From the NCBI GenBank assembly GCA_028285415.1, contig JANQPF010000009.1, positions 310,001 to 374,000 on the forward strand: DNA of 64,000 nucleotides, read 5' to 3'. Below are positions 16,827-24,803 of the stretch, in pieces. The translations under genes and the position numbers were made by a program. Within the stretch, counting starts at the first letter, position 1; each line of letters starts with the position of its first letter. The DNA is from Pseudomonadales bacterium (GTDB taxonomy: Bacteria; Pseudomonadota; Gammaproteobacteria; Pseudomonadales; Azotimanducaceae). Below the pieces are notes generated by a model that worked only from the letters and a program-made list of their open reading frames with translations, did no database searches and was not told where the DNA came from.

Positions 16827-17456
16827 GTGATTCTCGATTTACACAACCACTCCATCAAGTCCGACGACGGACGCGCCAAGGTGGAGAACTATTGTCAGTG
16901 GATACGCTCCAGGGACATCCCAATCGACGGCATGGTCCTGACCGAACACCGTCAGTTCGAACCGACTGACTACTCCGCTCTGGAGAAAAAGTACGGCCTT
17001 GTCATTCTCGAAGGCAGCGAAGTCGAAACCGAGTATGGGCACGTTCTTGTCTATGGGGTGACTGACGCGTTGATGCGTGAGTTCGATTTTGAACGTCTCG
17101 ACATCCCGCTGGCGGAAGTTCTGGCAGGTGCTGAGAAGCACGGCGCAATCGCCGTGCCCTGTCATCCCGGACGACCGCGGGTTGGCATGTTCGCACACAC
17201 CGAAGCGCTGGGCGTTCCGGAAGGTGTACGCATCGTTGAGGTCTACAACGGAGGCAGTCGCGAAAACGAAGACCAGATAGCCATCGACAAAGCGGAAGAG
17301 CTTGGCTACCTCGGGATCGGCGGCAGTGATGCACACATCGTCAGCCATATCGGTCGCTGCGCTACTCGATTTCCTGACCGTATCGATTCGATGGGCGAAC
17401 TGGTCGAAGCGCTCGCGTCGGGTGAGTTTGAAGCCATTAAACCAGCCAGCGAGTAG
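16827..17456 (+). CDS. PHP-domain metal-dependent phosphoesterase
   Basis: A 209-aa PHP protein (polymerase and histidinol phosphatase fold). Metal motifs are LDLHNHSIKSDDG near 4, MVLTEHRQF near 35, EGSEVETEYGHVLVYG near 60, AVPCHPGRPR near 108, VEVYNGG near 137 and GGSDAHI near 165, giving the usual cluster of His/Asp/Glu ligands for two or three metal ions. The substrate is unknown. The GTG start is chosen because the strand-1 motif must begin close to the N-terminus and the -10 box lies at 16785. It is convergent with the dihydroorotase gene. Confidence 0.85.
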   Translation: MILDLHNHSIKSDDGRAKVENYCQWIRSRDIPIDGMVLTEHRQFEPTDYSALEKKYGLVILEGSEVETEYGHVLVYGVTDALMREFDFERLDIPLAEVLAGAEKHGAIAVPCHPGRPRVGMFAHTEALGVPEGVRIVEVYNGGSRENEDQIAIDKAEELGYLGIGGSDAHIVSHIGRCATRFPDRIDSMGELVEALASGEFEAIKPASE

Positions 17457-17485
17457 CAGCAGCTACCGTCGCCACCAATCGCGCC

Positions 17486-18817
17486 TTATCGATTGAACGA
17501 CAATCGCATGGCGTGACCGGTGGTCTCAACCACCTTCTCTCCATCGTAGACCCGGGTGCCATTCACCCATGTACCTCTGATCGACGACGCAAAGGCGTGT
17601 CCCGAGAACGGCGACCAGCCACACTTGTAGAGAAGACTGTCGTCGCTTACCGGGGTCGGATGATCCGGCGCAATCATGACCAGATCCGCATAGTAGCCTT
17701 CACGAATGTATCCACGCCCTTCGATTGCGTAGCGTTTCGCAGGATTGTGGGCCGTTTTGTCGACAACCTGCGCCAAGGTGAGTCGATCGTTGTGGACATG
17801 GTCCATCAGACTAAGCAACGCATGCTGAACGAGCGGCAGCCCGGCCGGAGATTTTGCGTAGTCCTGTTCTTTTTCAGCCAGCGTGTGAGGGGCGTGGTCG
17901 GTGGCGATGATGTCGATGCGGCCGGTGTGCAGCGCCTCGATCAACGCGTCTCTGTCCTGTTGGCTTTTGATTGCCGGGTTGCACTTGATGAAATTGCCCA
18001 GCCGGGGGTAATCATCTTGCGTGAACCATAAGTGGTGCACGCAGGCTTCCGCGGTAACGGCCTTGCCGTCGATCGGCCCCGGGGAAAAGAGCGCCAACTC
18101 CTTCTCTGTTGTGATGTGCAGCACGTGCAGCTGACTGTTGTAACGCTTTGCGAGACCCACCGCGTACTCGGACGATGTGAAGCAAGCCTCGGTATCGCGA
18201 AGGCGCGGATGGTCTTCTATCGAAAGCGTGTTCTGACTACGCAGAATCTCCTCTTCATTCCTTTGCATCACAGGACCACTTTCGCAATGCGTCACGATCA
18301 GCGTTGGCGTTTCACGAAAGATCAGCTCGAGCGCAGCCGGGTCTTCAACGAGCAGATCACCGGTTGACGCGCCCATAAACACTTTCAAACCACAGTGTCT
18401 GGCCGCATCAAGCCGCTTGATCTGCTCGATATTGTTTTCAGTGGCACCCAGATAAAACGAATAGTTAGCCATCGAACGAACAGAGGCGAGCTCAAACTTG
18501 CTCTCGAGCGCAGCGATGCTGGTGGTTGCGGGATTGACGTTCGGCATTTCCATGTAGCTGGTAATGCCGCCCGCAACGGCCGCGCGGGATTCGCTTGCGA
18601 TGCTCCCTTTGTGGGTCAACCCAGGCTCGCGAAAGTGCACCTGGTCATCGATCATCCCCGGCATCAGGTAACACCCATTCGCCTCCACCACGTGGTCGTT
18701 TGGCTGCGCTGTAATCGCCGTTGAAATCTCGACAATTCGATCACGCTCGATCCGAACGTCGGATTCGAACAAGCTGTCCTCGTTGACGATCCGGGCAGCT
18801 TTTATCAGGGTATCCAT
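17486..18817 (-). CDS. pyrC2: Dihydroorotase paralogue
   Basis: A 443-aa amidohydrolase that interconverts carbamoyl-aspartate and dihydroorotate in pyrimidine synthesis. It has MPGMIDDQVHFREPGLTHKG near 52, the carbamylated-Lys motif LKVFMGASTG near 143, THCES near 174, LHVLHITT near 232 and IATDHAPHT near 304. In the first motif the normal HxH is Q-V-H, so one ligand of the first metal is missing; the same form is seen in the PyrC2 of some Zur regulons and in Bacteroidetes. It is the third gene of an operon with the M19 and DUF2817 peptidases (15 bp after M19) that begins at Zur box C. Confidence 0.88.
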   Translation of the reverse strand: MDTLIKAARIVNEDSLFESDVRIERDRIVEISTAITAQPNDHVVEANGCYLMPGMIDDQVHFREPGLTHKGSIASESRAAVAGGITSYMEMPNVNPATTSIAALESKFELASVRSMANYSFYLGATENNIEQIKRLDAARHCGLKVFMGASTGDLLVEDPAALELIFRETPTLIVTHCESGPVMQRNEEEILRSQNTLSIEDHPRLRDTEACFTSSEYAVGLAKRYNSQLHVLHITTEKELALFSPGPIDGKAVTAEACVHHLWFTQDDYPRLGNFIKCNPAIKSQQDRDALIEALHTGRIDIIATDHAPHTLAEKEQDYAKSPAGLPLVQHALLSLMDHVHNDRLTLAQVVDKTAHNPAKRYAIEGRGYIREGYYADLVMIAPDHPTPVSDDSLLYKCGWSPFSGHAFASSIRGTWVNGTRVYDGEKVVETTGHAMRLSFNR

Positions 18818-18832
18818 TGTTGCGGGCTACCC

Positions 18833-20065
18833 CTACCTTACGATGTCCGGCGATTCGAGTGACACCGTCTTCGCAGCTTCCACTTCACGCATCAAGCGCA
18901 ACAGATTCCCCGACCAGATTTTCGCAATGTCCTGACGACTGTACCCTGCGTCGAGGAGCGCCGCGGTGATCCTGGGGACAGCCGCAACATCTGCCATGCC
19001 ATCGACACCGCCGCCGCCGTCCCAATCCGCACCGATACCCACATGGTCGACACCAACCAGATCGAGTACATAAAGCAGATGTTCGACGTATTTCTCAAAG
19101 CTCGATCTTGGCGGTGGGTAACGTTTGTAGACCTCTGCCCGAGCGCTTCGATAGGCCTCAAACTCCTTGTCGGAAAGCGATGAAAGATCAGGCCCGAACG
19201 TTGCACGCAACTCGTCCATCGCCGCTTTGTGTTCAGGCGTGGGCACAAGCTCTTCAAGGTAGCCACCGAACGCGTTGACGTGCACAACGCCTCCCGATTC
19301 CGCCAATTGGACCAAGAGCTCATCCGGCACGTTACGCGCATGGTCGTAAACGCCGTCCGGCCCGCTGTGGGACAAGATGACCGGGGTCGAGGATATTCTC
19401 ATCATGTCACGCAGCGCGTCGTCCGAAGCGTGCGAGGCGTCGACGATGATGCCCAGGCGGTTTGCCTCCCGCACGAGTTCCTCGCCGATGGGGCTGAGAC
19501 CTTCATACAACACAACGCTATCGGTAGAACTATCGGCAAACTGGTTGTTGCTGAAGTGCACCGGGCCCAGCATCCGCAGGCCGCCACTATAAAACGTCTC
19601 CAACAGAGACACGTCGCGCCCCAGCGGGTAGGCATTTTCCATGCTCTGGAAGACGACAATCTTGCCCTCATCATGAATGCGCTGGGCATCGTCGGCAGAA
19701 AACGCCAGTTCAACCGCATCGGCGTACCTTGCCGCCAGCTCCCGTATGGCCATCTGGCGAAGCACGGCAGAATTGCGGGCTCGGACGTAGGCGGCGTCGT
19801 TCAACTCTCCCTGGGCTGTAAAGATGACCCAGAAACCGCCGTCCAGCCCCCCTTCCTGCAGGCGCGGCAGGTCGACATTCGTGCCGTTTTCAGAGAACGA
19901 GCCTCTCGCTGAGAAGGCATAGTCTTGTCGATGAAACAAAGCCGGGGTATCCAGGTGCGCGTCTAACGTCAGGAGGGACTGGTGCAGTTCGTCTGCATCA
20001 ACAGCTTCCCCGTGGGCCGCTGACACTGAGACCAGCCATAGTGCGAGAAGCCAGATCTTTTTCAT
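18833..20065 (-). CDS. Exported membrane dipeptidase (M19 family)
   Basis: A 410-aa renal-dipeptidase-like zinc enzyme with signal peptide MKKIWLLALWLVSVSAAHG. Motifs are LTLDAHLDTPALF near 33 (HxD), QSMENAYPLG near 139 (bridging Glu), FSNNQFADS near 170, IVDASHASDDALRDMM near 211 and PVILSHSGPDG near 233. It would split dipeptides, including D-amino-acid types, in the periplasm. The gene lies 15 bp before pyrC2 and 30 bp after the DUF2817 gene. Regulation from Zur box C is inferred from operon structure. Confidence 0.9.
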   Translation of the reverse strand: MKKIWLLALWLVSVSAAHGEAVDADELHQSLLTLDAHLDTPALFHRQDYAFSARGSFSENGTNVDLPRLQEGGLDGGFWVIFTAQGELNDAAYVRARNSAVLRQMAIRELAARYADAVELAFSADDAQRIHDEGKIVVFQSMENAYPLGRDVSLLETFYSGGLRMLGPVHFSNNQFADSSTDSVVLYEGLSPIGEELVREANRLGIIVDASHASDDALRDMMRISSTPVILSHSGPDGVYDHARNVPDELLVQLAESGGVVHVNAFGGYLEELVPTPEHKAAMDELRATFGPDLSSLSDKEFEAYRSARAEVYKRYPPPRSSFEKYVEHLLYVLDLVGVDHVGIGADWDGGGGVDGMADVAAVPRITAALLDAGYSRQDIAKIWSGNLLRLMREVEAAKTVSLESPDIVR

Positions 20066-20095
20066 GTCGGTTTTACTCCTGGAACGTGTCGTGGT

Positions 20096-21178
20096 TTAGC
20101 GTTGTAGTTCACGTAGGGTCGAATTCACAACGTCAAGCGCGCGTTCGTACAGCATCGATTTCCACTTCGCCTCGTCACAGTAGAACGCATCTCTCACCTG
20201 GCGCTTGATGTCCCGGCCGAGGGGGCTATCCAGCGATCCGAACTGGTACAGCCAGTTGTCCGCCCGGACCGCGGTCATGACTTCCTTCAAGGACAACGTG
20301 CCATATTCGAGCGCCACAAAGTACGTTTCGACATCCGGCAGCGCGCGCTCCACCCCGTGGGCCATCGTGCCCTGAATAGGCGCCGACGTAGACGTCCCCG
20401 CATCAGGGTCAGTCACTTCGTAGTCCCGATAGATCTCGAACGTTCGATCAACCTGAGCCCGGGATCCCGCGGCAATCATCTCTCCATAACCGTAAGGCCC
20501 GAGACCGGTATGAAAATCGATGAAGCACGCCCGTCTGGCCGGTTCGGCCACTTCCTTTACCAGGGCAAGCACGGTCTCGGCCGACCAGCTCAGGGTTTCC
20601 CCACCATAGAAGACCCCATTGCTGTGGGTGTACTGACCCCCGGAGGCCGCATGCTGCAACGCTCCGGGACCGTTGTCTTTGGCATACTGAGCAAGCGCCG
20701 CATCCGCCTGTACGCGTGTCTCGCCTTCCCATGCCTCGGGCACCAGGTGGGCATGAATGTCGCCGTAGCCATTGTCGCTGGGTACTTCATGGGCAAAATC
20801 CAGAAAGTTGCGGTTCAGATCGATGTTGTCTTCGTTGACGCGCCGATCGTGCGCAAAGCCATAAGGGTTCACTGCATGCACCAGGACAATTCGCAGGTTG
20901 GGTCCCAGGCCACCAAAAACGGATTCACCGACCAGCGCAGACTGGATGCCCGATCCGCAATAACCTTCTACACCATGCGTGCCACTGAAGAGCATGAGCA
21001 GGTGTTCCGCATCGGCAGAACCCAACATCGCGACGTCCAGGAAAAGATCACTCCCGTCCGGTGCTTTTGCCCGGTCGTTCTGGTACGCATCTACGGTAAA
21101 TCCCCGCGCTTCACAGAGTTGGAGGAACTTGCCGCGCGCGGCCTGATAGTTTGCAGAGAAGTAGTTTTCTATGTCCAT
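20096..21178 (-). CDS. DUF2817 (M14-like) carboxypeptidase
   Basis: A 360-aa protein of the DUF2817 family, related to M14 zinc carboxypeptidases. Metal and active-site motifs are FSGTHGVEGYCGSG near 64 (HxxE), NPYGFAHDRRVNEDNIDLNR near 108, ACFIDFHTGLGPYG near 217 (third His) and FVALEYGT near 288 (catalytic Glu). There is no signal peptide, so it acts in the cytoplasm. It is the first gene of the operon with M19 and pyrC2; its start lies 63 bp from Zur box C. Confidence 0.85.
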   Translation of the reverse strand: MDIENYFSANYQAARGKFLQLCEARGFTVDAYQNDRAKAPDGSDLFLDVAMLGSADAEHLLMLFSGTHGVEGYCGSGIQSALVGESVFGGLGPNLRIVLVHAVNPYGFAHDRRVNEDNIDLNRNFLDFAHEVPSDNGYGDIHAHLVPEAWEGETRVQADAALAQYAKDNGPGALQHAASGGQYTHSNGVFYGGETLSWSAETVLALVKEVAEPARRACFIDFHTGLGPYGYGEMIAAGSRAQVDRTFEIYRDYEVTDPDAGTSTSAPIQGTMAHGVERALPDVETYFVALEYGTLSLKEVMTAVRADNWLYQFGSLDSPLGRDIKRQVRDAFYCDEAKWKSMLYERALDVVNSTLRELQR

Positions 21179-21241
21179 GCTATGTCCCTGCTACGTCCAT
21201 GCTGCAACGGCCCGACAATCGACTATGCTGAAGTGCGCCAC

Positions 21242-21254
21242 GTTATAACATAAC
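21242..21254. promoter_or_regulatory. Zur-box-like operator C
   Basis: GTTAT-AAC-ATAAC, a perfect 5-3-5 palindrome with the same core as box B. It lies between the DUF2817-M19-pyrC2 operon and thrS (start 125 bp away). A TATACT -10-like element at 21303-21308 probably serves thrS. Confidence 0.8.
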
Positions 21255-21379
21255 AAGATGAGAAGGGACCCAAAGCGGCATGCGTTTACGCGCAAATCAC
21301 CCTATACTGCGCGCCGTTTGTCATCTTCCCTATCTAACCACGCGGCCTCTGGTAAGGGCCGCCACTGAAAGAGGTCTAC

Positions 21380-23299
21380 ATGCCGCATATCACCCTACCT
21401 GATGGTTCTTCACGTCAGTTCGACCAAGCCGTCACCGTCCACGACGTCGCCGCCGATATCGGCGCGGGCCTGGCGAAAGCCGCCCTGGCCGGCAAGGTCG
21501 ACGGCAATCTGGTCGATACCTCTTTCCTGATCGAACAGGATGCAGACGTTGCCATCATCACCACCAAGAGCGAAGAGGCGCTCGAGCTCATTCGCCACGA
21601 CGCGGCGCATGTCATGGCTCAGGCCGTGCAGGAGCTGTTTCCCGGTACGCAGGTGACCATCGGACCTGCAATCGAAGACGGTTTTTACTATGACTTCGCG
21701 CGGGAAGAACCCTTCTCGCCCGACGATCTGGAAAAGATAGAAAAGCGTATGCAGGAGATTGTCGAGCGTGATCTGCCGATCGAGCGGGAGGTCTGGGACC
21801 GTGACGAGGCAAAACGGCAATTTGCCGACATCGGCGAGAGCTACAAAGTCGAAATCATCGAAGACATCATTCCCGAGGGCGAGGACGTCTCCGTCTATCG
21901 ACAAGGCGACTGGTTTGACGTTTGCCGCGGTCCGCATTTGCCCAGCACCGGCAAGCTGCCCAAGGCGTTCAAGCTGATGAAGCTGGCAGGCGCTTACTGG
22001 CGCGGCAACTCGGACAACGAGATGCTGCAGCGGATATACGGCACCGCATGGCGTGACAAGAAGGAGCTGAAAGGCTACCTCCATCGGCTGGAAGAGGCGG
22101 AAAAACGCGATCACCGCAAGCTCGGGCGCAAGCTTGATCTCTTTCACTTCAGCGATGAAGCGCCCGGATCGGTGTTCTGGCATCCGAAAGGTTGGACGCT
22201 GTTCCTGCAGCTGCTCGAATACATGCGCAAGCGTCAGGAAGATGCCGGCTACGTTGAGGTCAACACGCCCGACGTCATGGATCGGAGCCTCTGGGAAACG
22301 TCCGGGCACTGGTTCAACTACCGGGAAAACATGTTCTCGACACAAACTGAGGACGAACGCGTCTTCGCCCTGAAGCCGATGAACTGTCCCGGTTCGGTAT
22401 CCATGTTCGCACAAGGGCTGAAGAGCTATCGCGACCTGCCCCTGCGGATGGCCGAGTTCGGCAAGGTACATCGTTACGAACCCTCCGGAGCGTTGCACGG
22501 CTTGATGCGCGTGCGCCACTTCACTCAGGACGACGCGCATATTTACTGCACCGAAGAGCAGATGGAGCAAGAGTGCATTGACGTCGTGGCGCTTGTTCTC
22601 GATATCTACAAAGATTTTGGGTTCGAGGACGTCGTGATCAAGCTATCGACCCGGCCCGAAAAACGCATCGGCAGCGACGAAATCTGGGACAAACTGGAAG
22701 GCGCGTTGAGCAACGCGCTGGACGTGATGGGTCTGGAATACGTGCTCTATCCGGGCGAAGGCGCCTTCTACGGTCCGAAGCTCGAGTTTGTCTTGCGCGA
22801 TGCCATCGGCCGGGACTGGCAGTGTGGCACGCTGCAGGTGGACATGAACCTGCCCGAACGGTTCGACATCTCCTACGTGGACGAAAGCGGCGGCCGCGAC
22901 AAGCGTCCAGTGATGCTGCATCGCGCCCTCTTCGGATCCCTGGAACGGTTTATCGGGATCCTGATCGAACACTACGAAGGCAAGTTCCCGGTCTGGCTGT
23001 CACCCGTGCAAGCTGCGCTGATGACAATCACCGACAAACAGGACGCCTACGTCAACGAGGTCGAGGAGCGCCTGAAATCGCGCGGCATCCGCGTCATTTC
23101 AGATCTCAGAAACGAAAAGGTCGGATTCAAGATCCGTGAACATACGCTCCAGGCCATCCCCTACCTTCTGGTAGTGGGCGATCGAGAGGTGGCGAACGGC
23201 GAAGTGGCCGTACGCACTCAGAGCGGCGAAGACCTGGGCGTCATGTCAGTAGATGCCTTTGTAGACCACGTCGAAGAGAACGTGGCCAACTTGCAATGA
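21380..23299 (+). CDS. thrS: Threonyl-tRNA synthetase
   Basis: A full-length 639-aa class II synthetase. The TGS domain starts [14 protein letters not shown]. The editing (N2) domain has [16 protein letters not shown] near 73 and [13 protein letters not shown] near 180. The catalytic core has [10 protein letters not shown] near 334, [20 protein letters not shown] near 371 and [13 protein letters not shown] near 512. The zinc ligands (Cys of NCPG, His of DDAH, His of MLHRA) are kept, but the His of the usual NCPGH is Ser. It is not followed by infC-rpmI-rplT as the housekeeping gene often is, and Zur box C is upstream, so a zinc-regulated second ThrRS is likely. A GAAAGAGG site precedes the ATG. 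Confidence 0.93.
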   Translation: MPHITLPDGSSRQFDQAVTVHDVAADIGAGLAKAALAGKVDGNLVDTSFLIEQDADVAIITTKSEEALELIRHDAAHVMAQAVQELFPGTQVTIGPAIEDGFYYDFAREEPFSPDDLEKIEKRMQEIVERDLPIEREVWDRDEAKRQFADIGESYKVEIIEDIIPEGEDVSVYRQGDWFDVCRGPHLPSTGKLPKAFKLMKLAGAYWRGNSDNEMLQRIYGTAWRDKKELKGYLHRLEEAEKRDHRKLGRKLDLFHFSDEAPGSVFWHPKGWTLFLQLLEYMRKRQEDAGYVEVNTPDVMDRSLWETSGHWFNYRENMFSTQTEDERVFALKPMNCPGSVSMFAQGLKSYRDLPLRMAEFGKVHRYEPSGALHGLMRVRHFTQDDAHIYCTEEQMEQECIDVVALVLDIYKDFGFEDVVIKLSTRPEKRIGSDEIWDKLEGALSNALDVMGLEYVLYPGEGAFYGPKLEFVLRDAIGRDWQCGTLQVDMNLPERFDISYVDESGGRDKRPVMLHRALFGSLERFIGILIEHYEGKFPVWLSPVQAALMTITDKQDAYVNEVEERLKSRGIRVISDLRNEKVGFKIREHTLQAIPYLLVVGDREVANGEVAVRTQSGEDLGVMSVDAFVDHVEENVANLQ

Positions 23300-23313
23300 C
23301 CGTGAGCGGCTGG

Positions 23314-23332
23314 GCGTACCCGAAAGGTGCGC
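23314..23332. terminator. Hairpin between convergent thrS and metallothionein genes
   Basis: GCGTACC-CGAAA-GGTGCGC forms a 7-bp stem (one G-T pair) and 5-nt loop in the 33 bp between the two stop codons. There is no T run; it may act as a weak bidirectional terminator or mRNA 3' end. Confidence 0.4.
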
Positions 23333-23431
23333 TCAGCAGCAGCAACGCTCTTTGCAACACTCACAGCTGCCCTTCTTGCAGCACTCTGCGTCTTTCGATT
23401 TGCAATCACACTTGCACTTTTCGTCAGCCAT
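23333..23431 (-). CDS. Metallothionein-like peptide, 32 aa, 11 Cys
   Basis: The frame reads MADEKCKCDCKSKDAECCKK followed by GSCECCKERCCC and TGA. Cysteines are at 6, 8, 10, 17, 18, 23, 25, 26, 30, 31 and 32, in CxCxC, CC, CxCC and CCC groups, with Lys/Glu/Asp between and no aromatic or hydrophobic residues. That is metallothionein composition, though shorter than known bacterial SmtA/BmtA proteins. A perfect AAGGAG lies 6 nt before the ATG. It is the second gene after the Cys-rich ArsR-type regulator, so metal-inducible expression is inferred. It would chelate Zn, Cd, Cu or As(III) in the cytoplasm. Confidence 0.8.
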   Translation of the reverse strand: MADEKCKCDCKSKDAECCKKGSCECCKERCCC

Positions 23432-23461
23432 TTCTAACTCCTTACACAGTTCACATTGTGA

Positions 23462-23797
23462 TCAGGCAATACTCTCACTCGCACTTCGAGCGGTGTCCTG
23501 CCCGTCAATCTCATCCGCCAGCATGCGCAACCGCTGTGCAACCTGCTTACGATTGAGAGAGTAAAGTCGTTCCCGGCCCCGAGTTTCGATTTGCACGATG
23601 TCCTCCTGTGCGAGCGCCTTCAGATGCCGCGAGGCTACTGAAGCATCAACGCTGCAGCACTCACACAGACACATTGCGTTTTCCGGCTCACGGCAGCCGC
23701 ATAGCTCATAGACGAGCGACAATCGGTTGAATTCACCCAGCGCTTTCAAGAGGCGCGCAAGCTCTTGTCGTTCGTCAGCGTCGATTACCTTACTCAT
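23462..23797 (-). CDS. ArsR/SmtB-family metal-sensing repressor
   Basis: A 111-aa winged-helix protein. Helix region ECCSVDASVASRHLKALAQE near 46-65 is the ArsR HTH; the wing is IVQIETRGRERLYSLN near 67. It has six Cys around the recognition area (33, 35, 43, 45, 47, 48: CGC and CLCECC), an unusually rich thiol site for As(III), Cd/Pb/Zn or Cu(I) sensing. It precedes the metallothionein-like gene by 30 bp on the same strand and has an inverted repeat over its promoter, so it likely represses both. There is no clear ribosome-binding site before the ATG. Confidence 0.88.
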   Translation of the reverse strand: MSKVIDADERQELARLLKALGEFNRLSLVYELCGCREPENAMCLCECCSVDASVASRHLKALAQEDIVQIETRGRERLYSLNRKQVAQRLRMLADEIDGQDTARSASESIA

Positions 23798-23803
23798 GAA
23801 ACT

Positions 23804-23832
23804 ATATTTGCTTATTTGTGCAAATATGTCAA
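23804..23832 (-). promoter_or_regulatory. ArsR operator and overlapping promoter
   Basis: ATATTTGC (23804-23811) and GCAAATAT (23820-23827) form a perfect 8-8-8 inverted repeat, 7 bp before the ArsR ATG. On the minus strand a consensus TTGACA -35 (23832-23827) abuts it, and AAATAT/TATAGT (23809-23801) can serve as -10. Repressor binding would cover the promoter. The predicted transcript start is at or within a few bases of the ATG, suggesting a leaderless or nearly leaderless mRNA. Confidence 0.65.
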
Positions 23833-23923
23833 TAACCCGCCGGCGAGGTCCATCAAGGTTTGAGGGATTCGAGTACCATTAGGGCTCTAAAGACGTTCGG
23901 ACACACGGGGAGACGAGTCAGCT

Positions 23924-24742
23924 ATGCAATCGCTTTTGGGTTTCGAAGGAAAGAGAGTTGTTGTCACGGGCGCCTACTCAGGCATTGGCGCATCGTTGGT
24001 CGAGTTGTTACGGGAGGCCGGCGCCGATCAGATCGTTGTTCTGGATATCAAAGAACCCGAAGCCGCCGTTGACGAATTCATCGAGACGGACATGGGCAAC
24101 CCGGTTTCCATCGATGCGGCGCTGGCAGCAATTGCGGCTACCGACCGTGGGGTTGACGTCCTTTTCAACAACGCCGGCGTTGCGGCAACGCTTCCTGCTG
24201 ACACCGTGATGCGCGTCAACATGCTCGGGCTGAAGCGTTTGACGAGTGGCTTGATGCCGAACATGCGTTCCGGCGGCGCCATCGTCAACACGGCTTCAGT
24301 GGCCGGTAATCGCTGGCCGGAGCATCTGGCGCAGATCACCGCACTTCTCAGCATCGACAGCTGGGATGAGGGTATCGCCTGGATCGCGGACAACGAGACG
24401 CTCATCGCGGACGGCTATTTCTTCTCCAAGGAGTGTGTCCAGGTGTACACGATGCAGACGGCAAAGGTGGCAACCGCGCAAGGTTTGCGCATCAACAGCG
24501 TCTGCCCTTCCCCGGTCGACACACCGCTGTTACCCGCGTTCCGCGAAACCATGACCGACGAGATCATTGACTGGGCCATCGATGCCGGAGCGGGACGCGT
24601 TGCCACCGCGGCAGATCAGGCCCGCTCACTCCTGTTCCTGGGCTCGGATCTCGCAAGCTACGTCAATGGCGTAAACCTGCTGGTCGACGGGGGTTACACC
24701 GCCGCTCTGCAGATGGGCCAGGTTGCTCTGCCTGGACAGTAA
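23924..24742 (+). CDS. Short-chain dehydrogenase/reductase
   Basis: A 272-aa classical SDR. VVVTGAYSGIGASL near 12 (cofactor glycine motif), VLFNNAGVA near 78 (NNAG), IVNTASVAG near 123 (Ser), YFFSKECVQVY near 165 (YxxxK). The C-terminus LASYVNGVNLLVDGGYTA is typical. The layout resembles 3-alpha-hydroxysteroid dehydrogenase/carbonyl reductases, with a long insertion before the catalytic Tyr. The substrate is not certain. It stands alone on the plus strand, convergent with the iron-type ADH. Confidence 0.88.
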   Translation: MQSLLGFEGKRVVVTGAYSGIGASLVELLREAGADQIVVLDIKEPEAAVDEFIETDMGNPVSIDAALAAIAATDRGVDVLFNNAGVAATLPADTVMRVNMLGLKRLTSGLMPNMRSGGAIVNTASVAGNRWPEHLAQITALLSIDSWDEGIAWIADNETLIADGYFFSKECVQVYTMQTAKVATAQGLRINSVCPSPVDTPLLPAFRETMTDEIIDWAIDAGAGRVATAADQARSLLFLGSDLASYVNGVNLLVDGGYTAALQMGQVALPGQ

Positions 24743-24760
24743 CGGACTCTGCGCGCTCAC

Positions 24761-24786
24761 CCCGGCGCGCCAGAAGGCACGCCGGG
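24761..24786. terminator. Hairpin between convergent SDR and Fe-ADH genes
   Basis: CCCGGCG-C-GCC-AGAA-GGC-A-CGCCGGG is a strong stem of 7 plus 3 bp with one C-A mismatch and a 4-nt loop, between two convergent stop codons. It has no U tract but is well placed as a bidirectional terminator. Confidence 0.55.
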
Positions 24787-24803
24787 AATCACAGTTCCTA
24801 GCC

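Noticed and set aside
17490-17506. Inverted repeat CGATTG-AACGA-CAATCG at the PHP/pyrC2 junction
   Set aside because: Lies within the last codons of pyrC2, has a short stem and no T run; too weak to call a terminator.
21410-22570. 386-aa minus-strand open frame
   Set aside because: Antisense shadow of thrS, which has full class II synthetase motifs.
23218-23409. 63-aa minus-strand open frame over the thrS end
   Set aside because: It is out of frame with the metallothionein-like gene, which has a perfect ribosome-binding site and a meaningful cysteine pattern.
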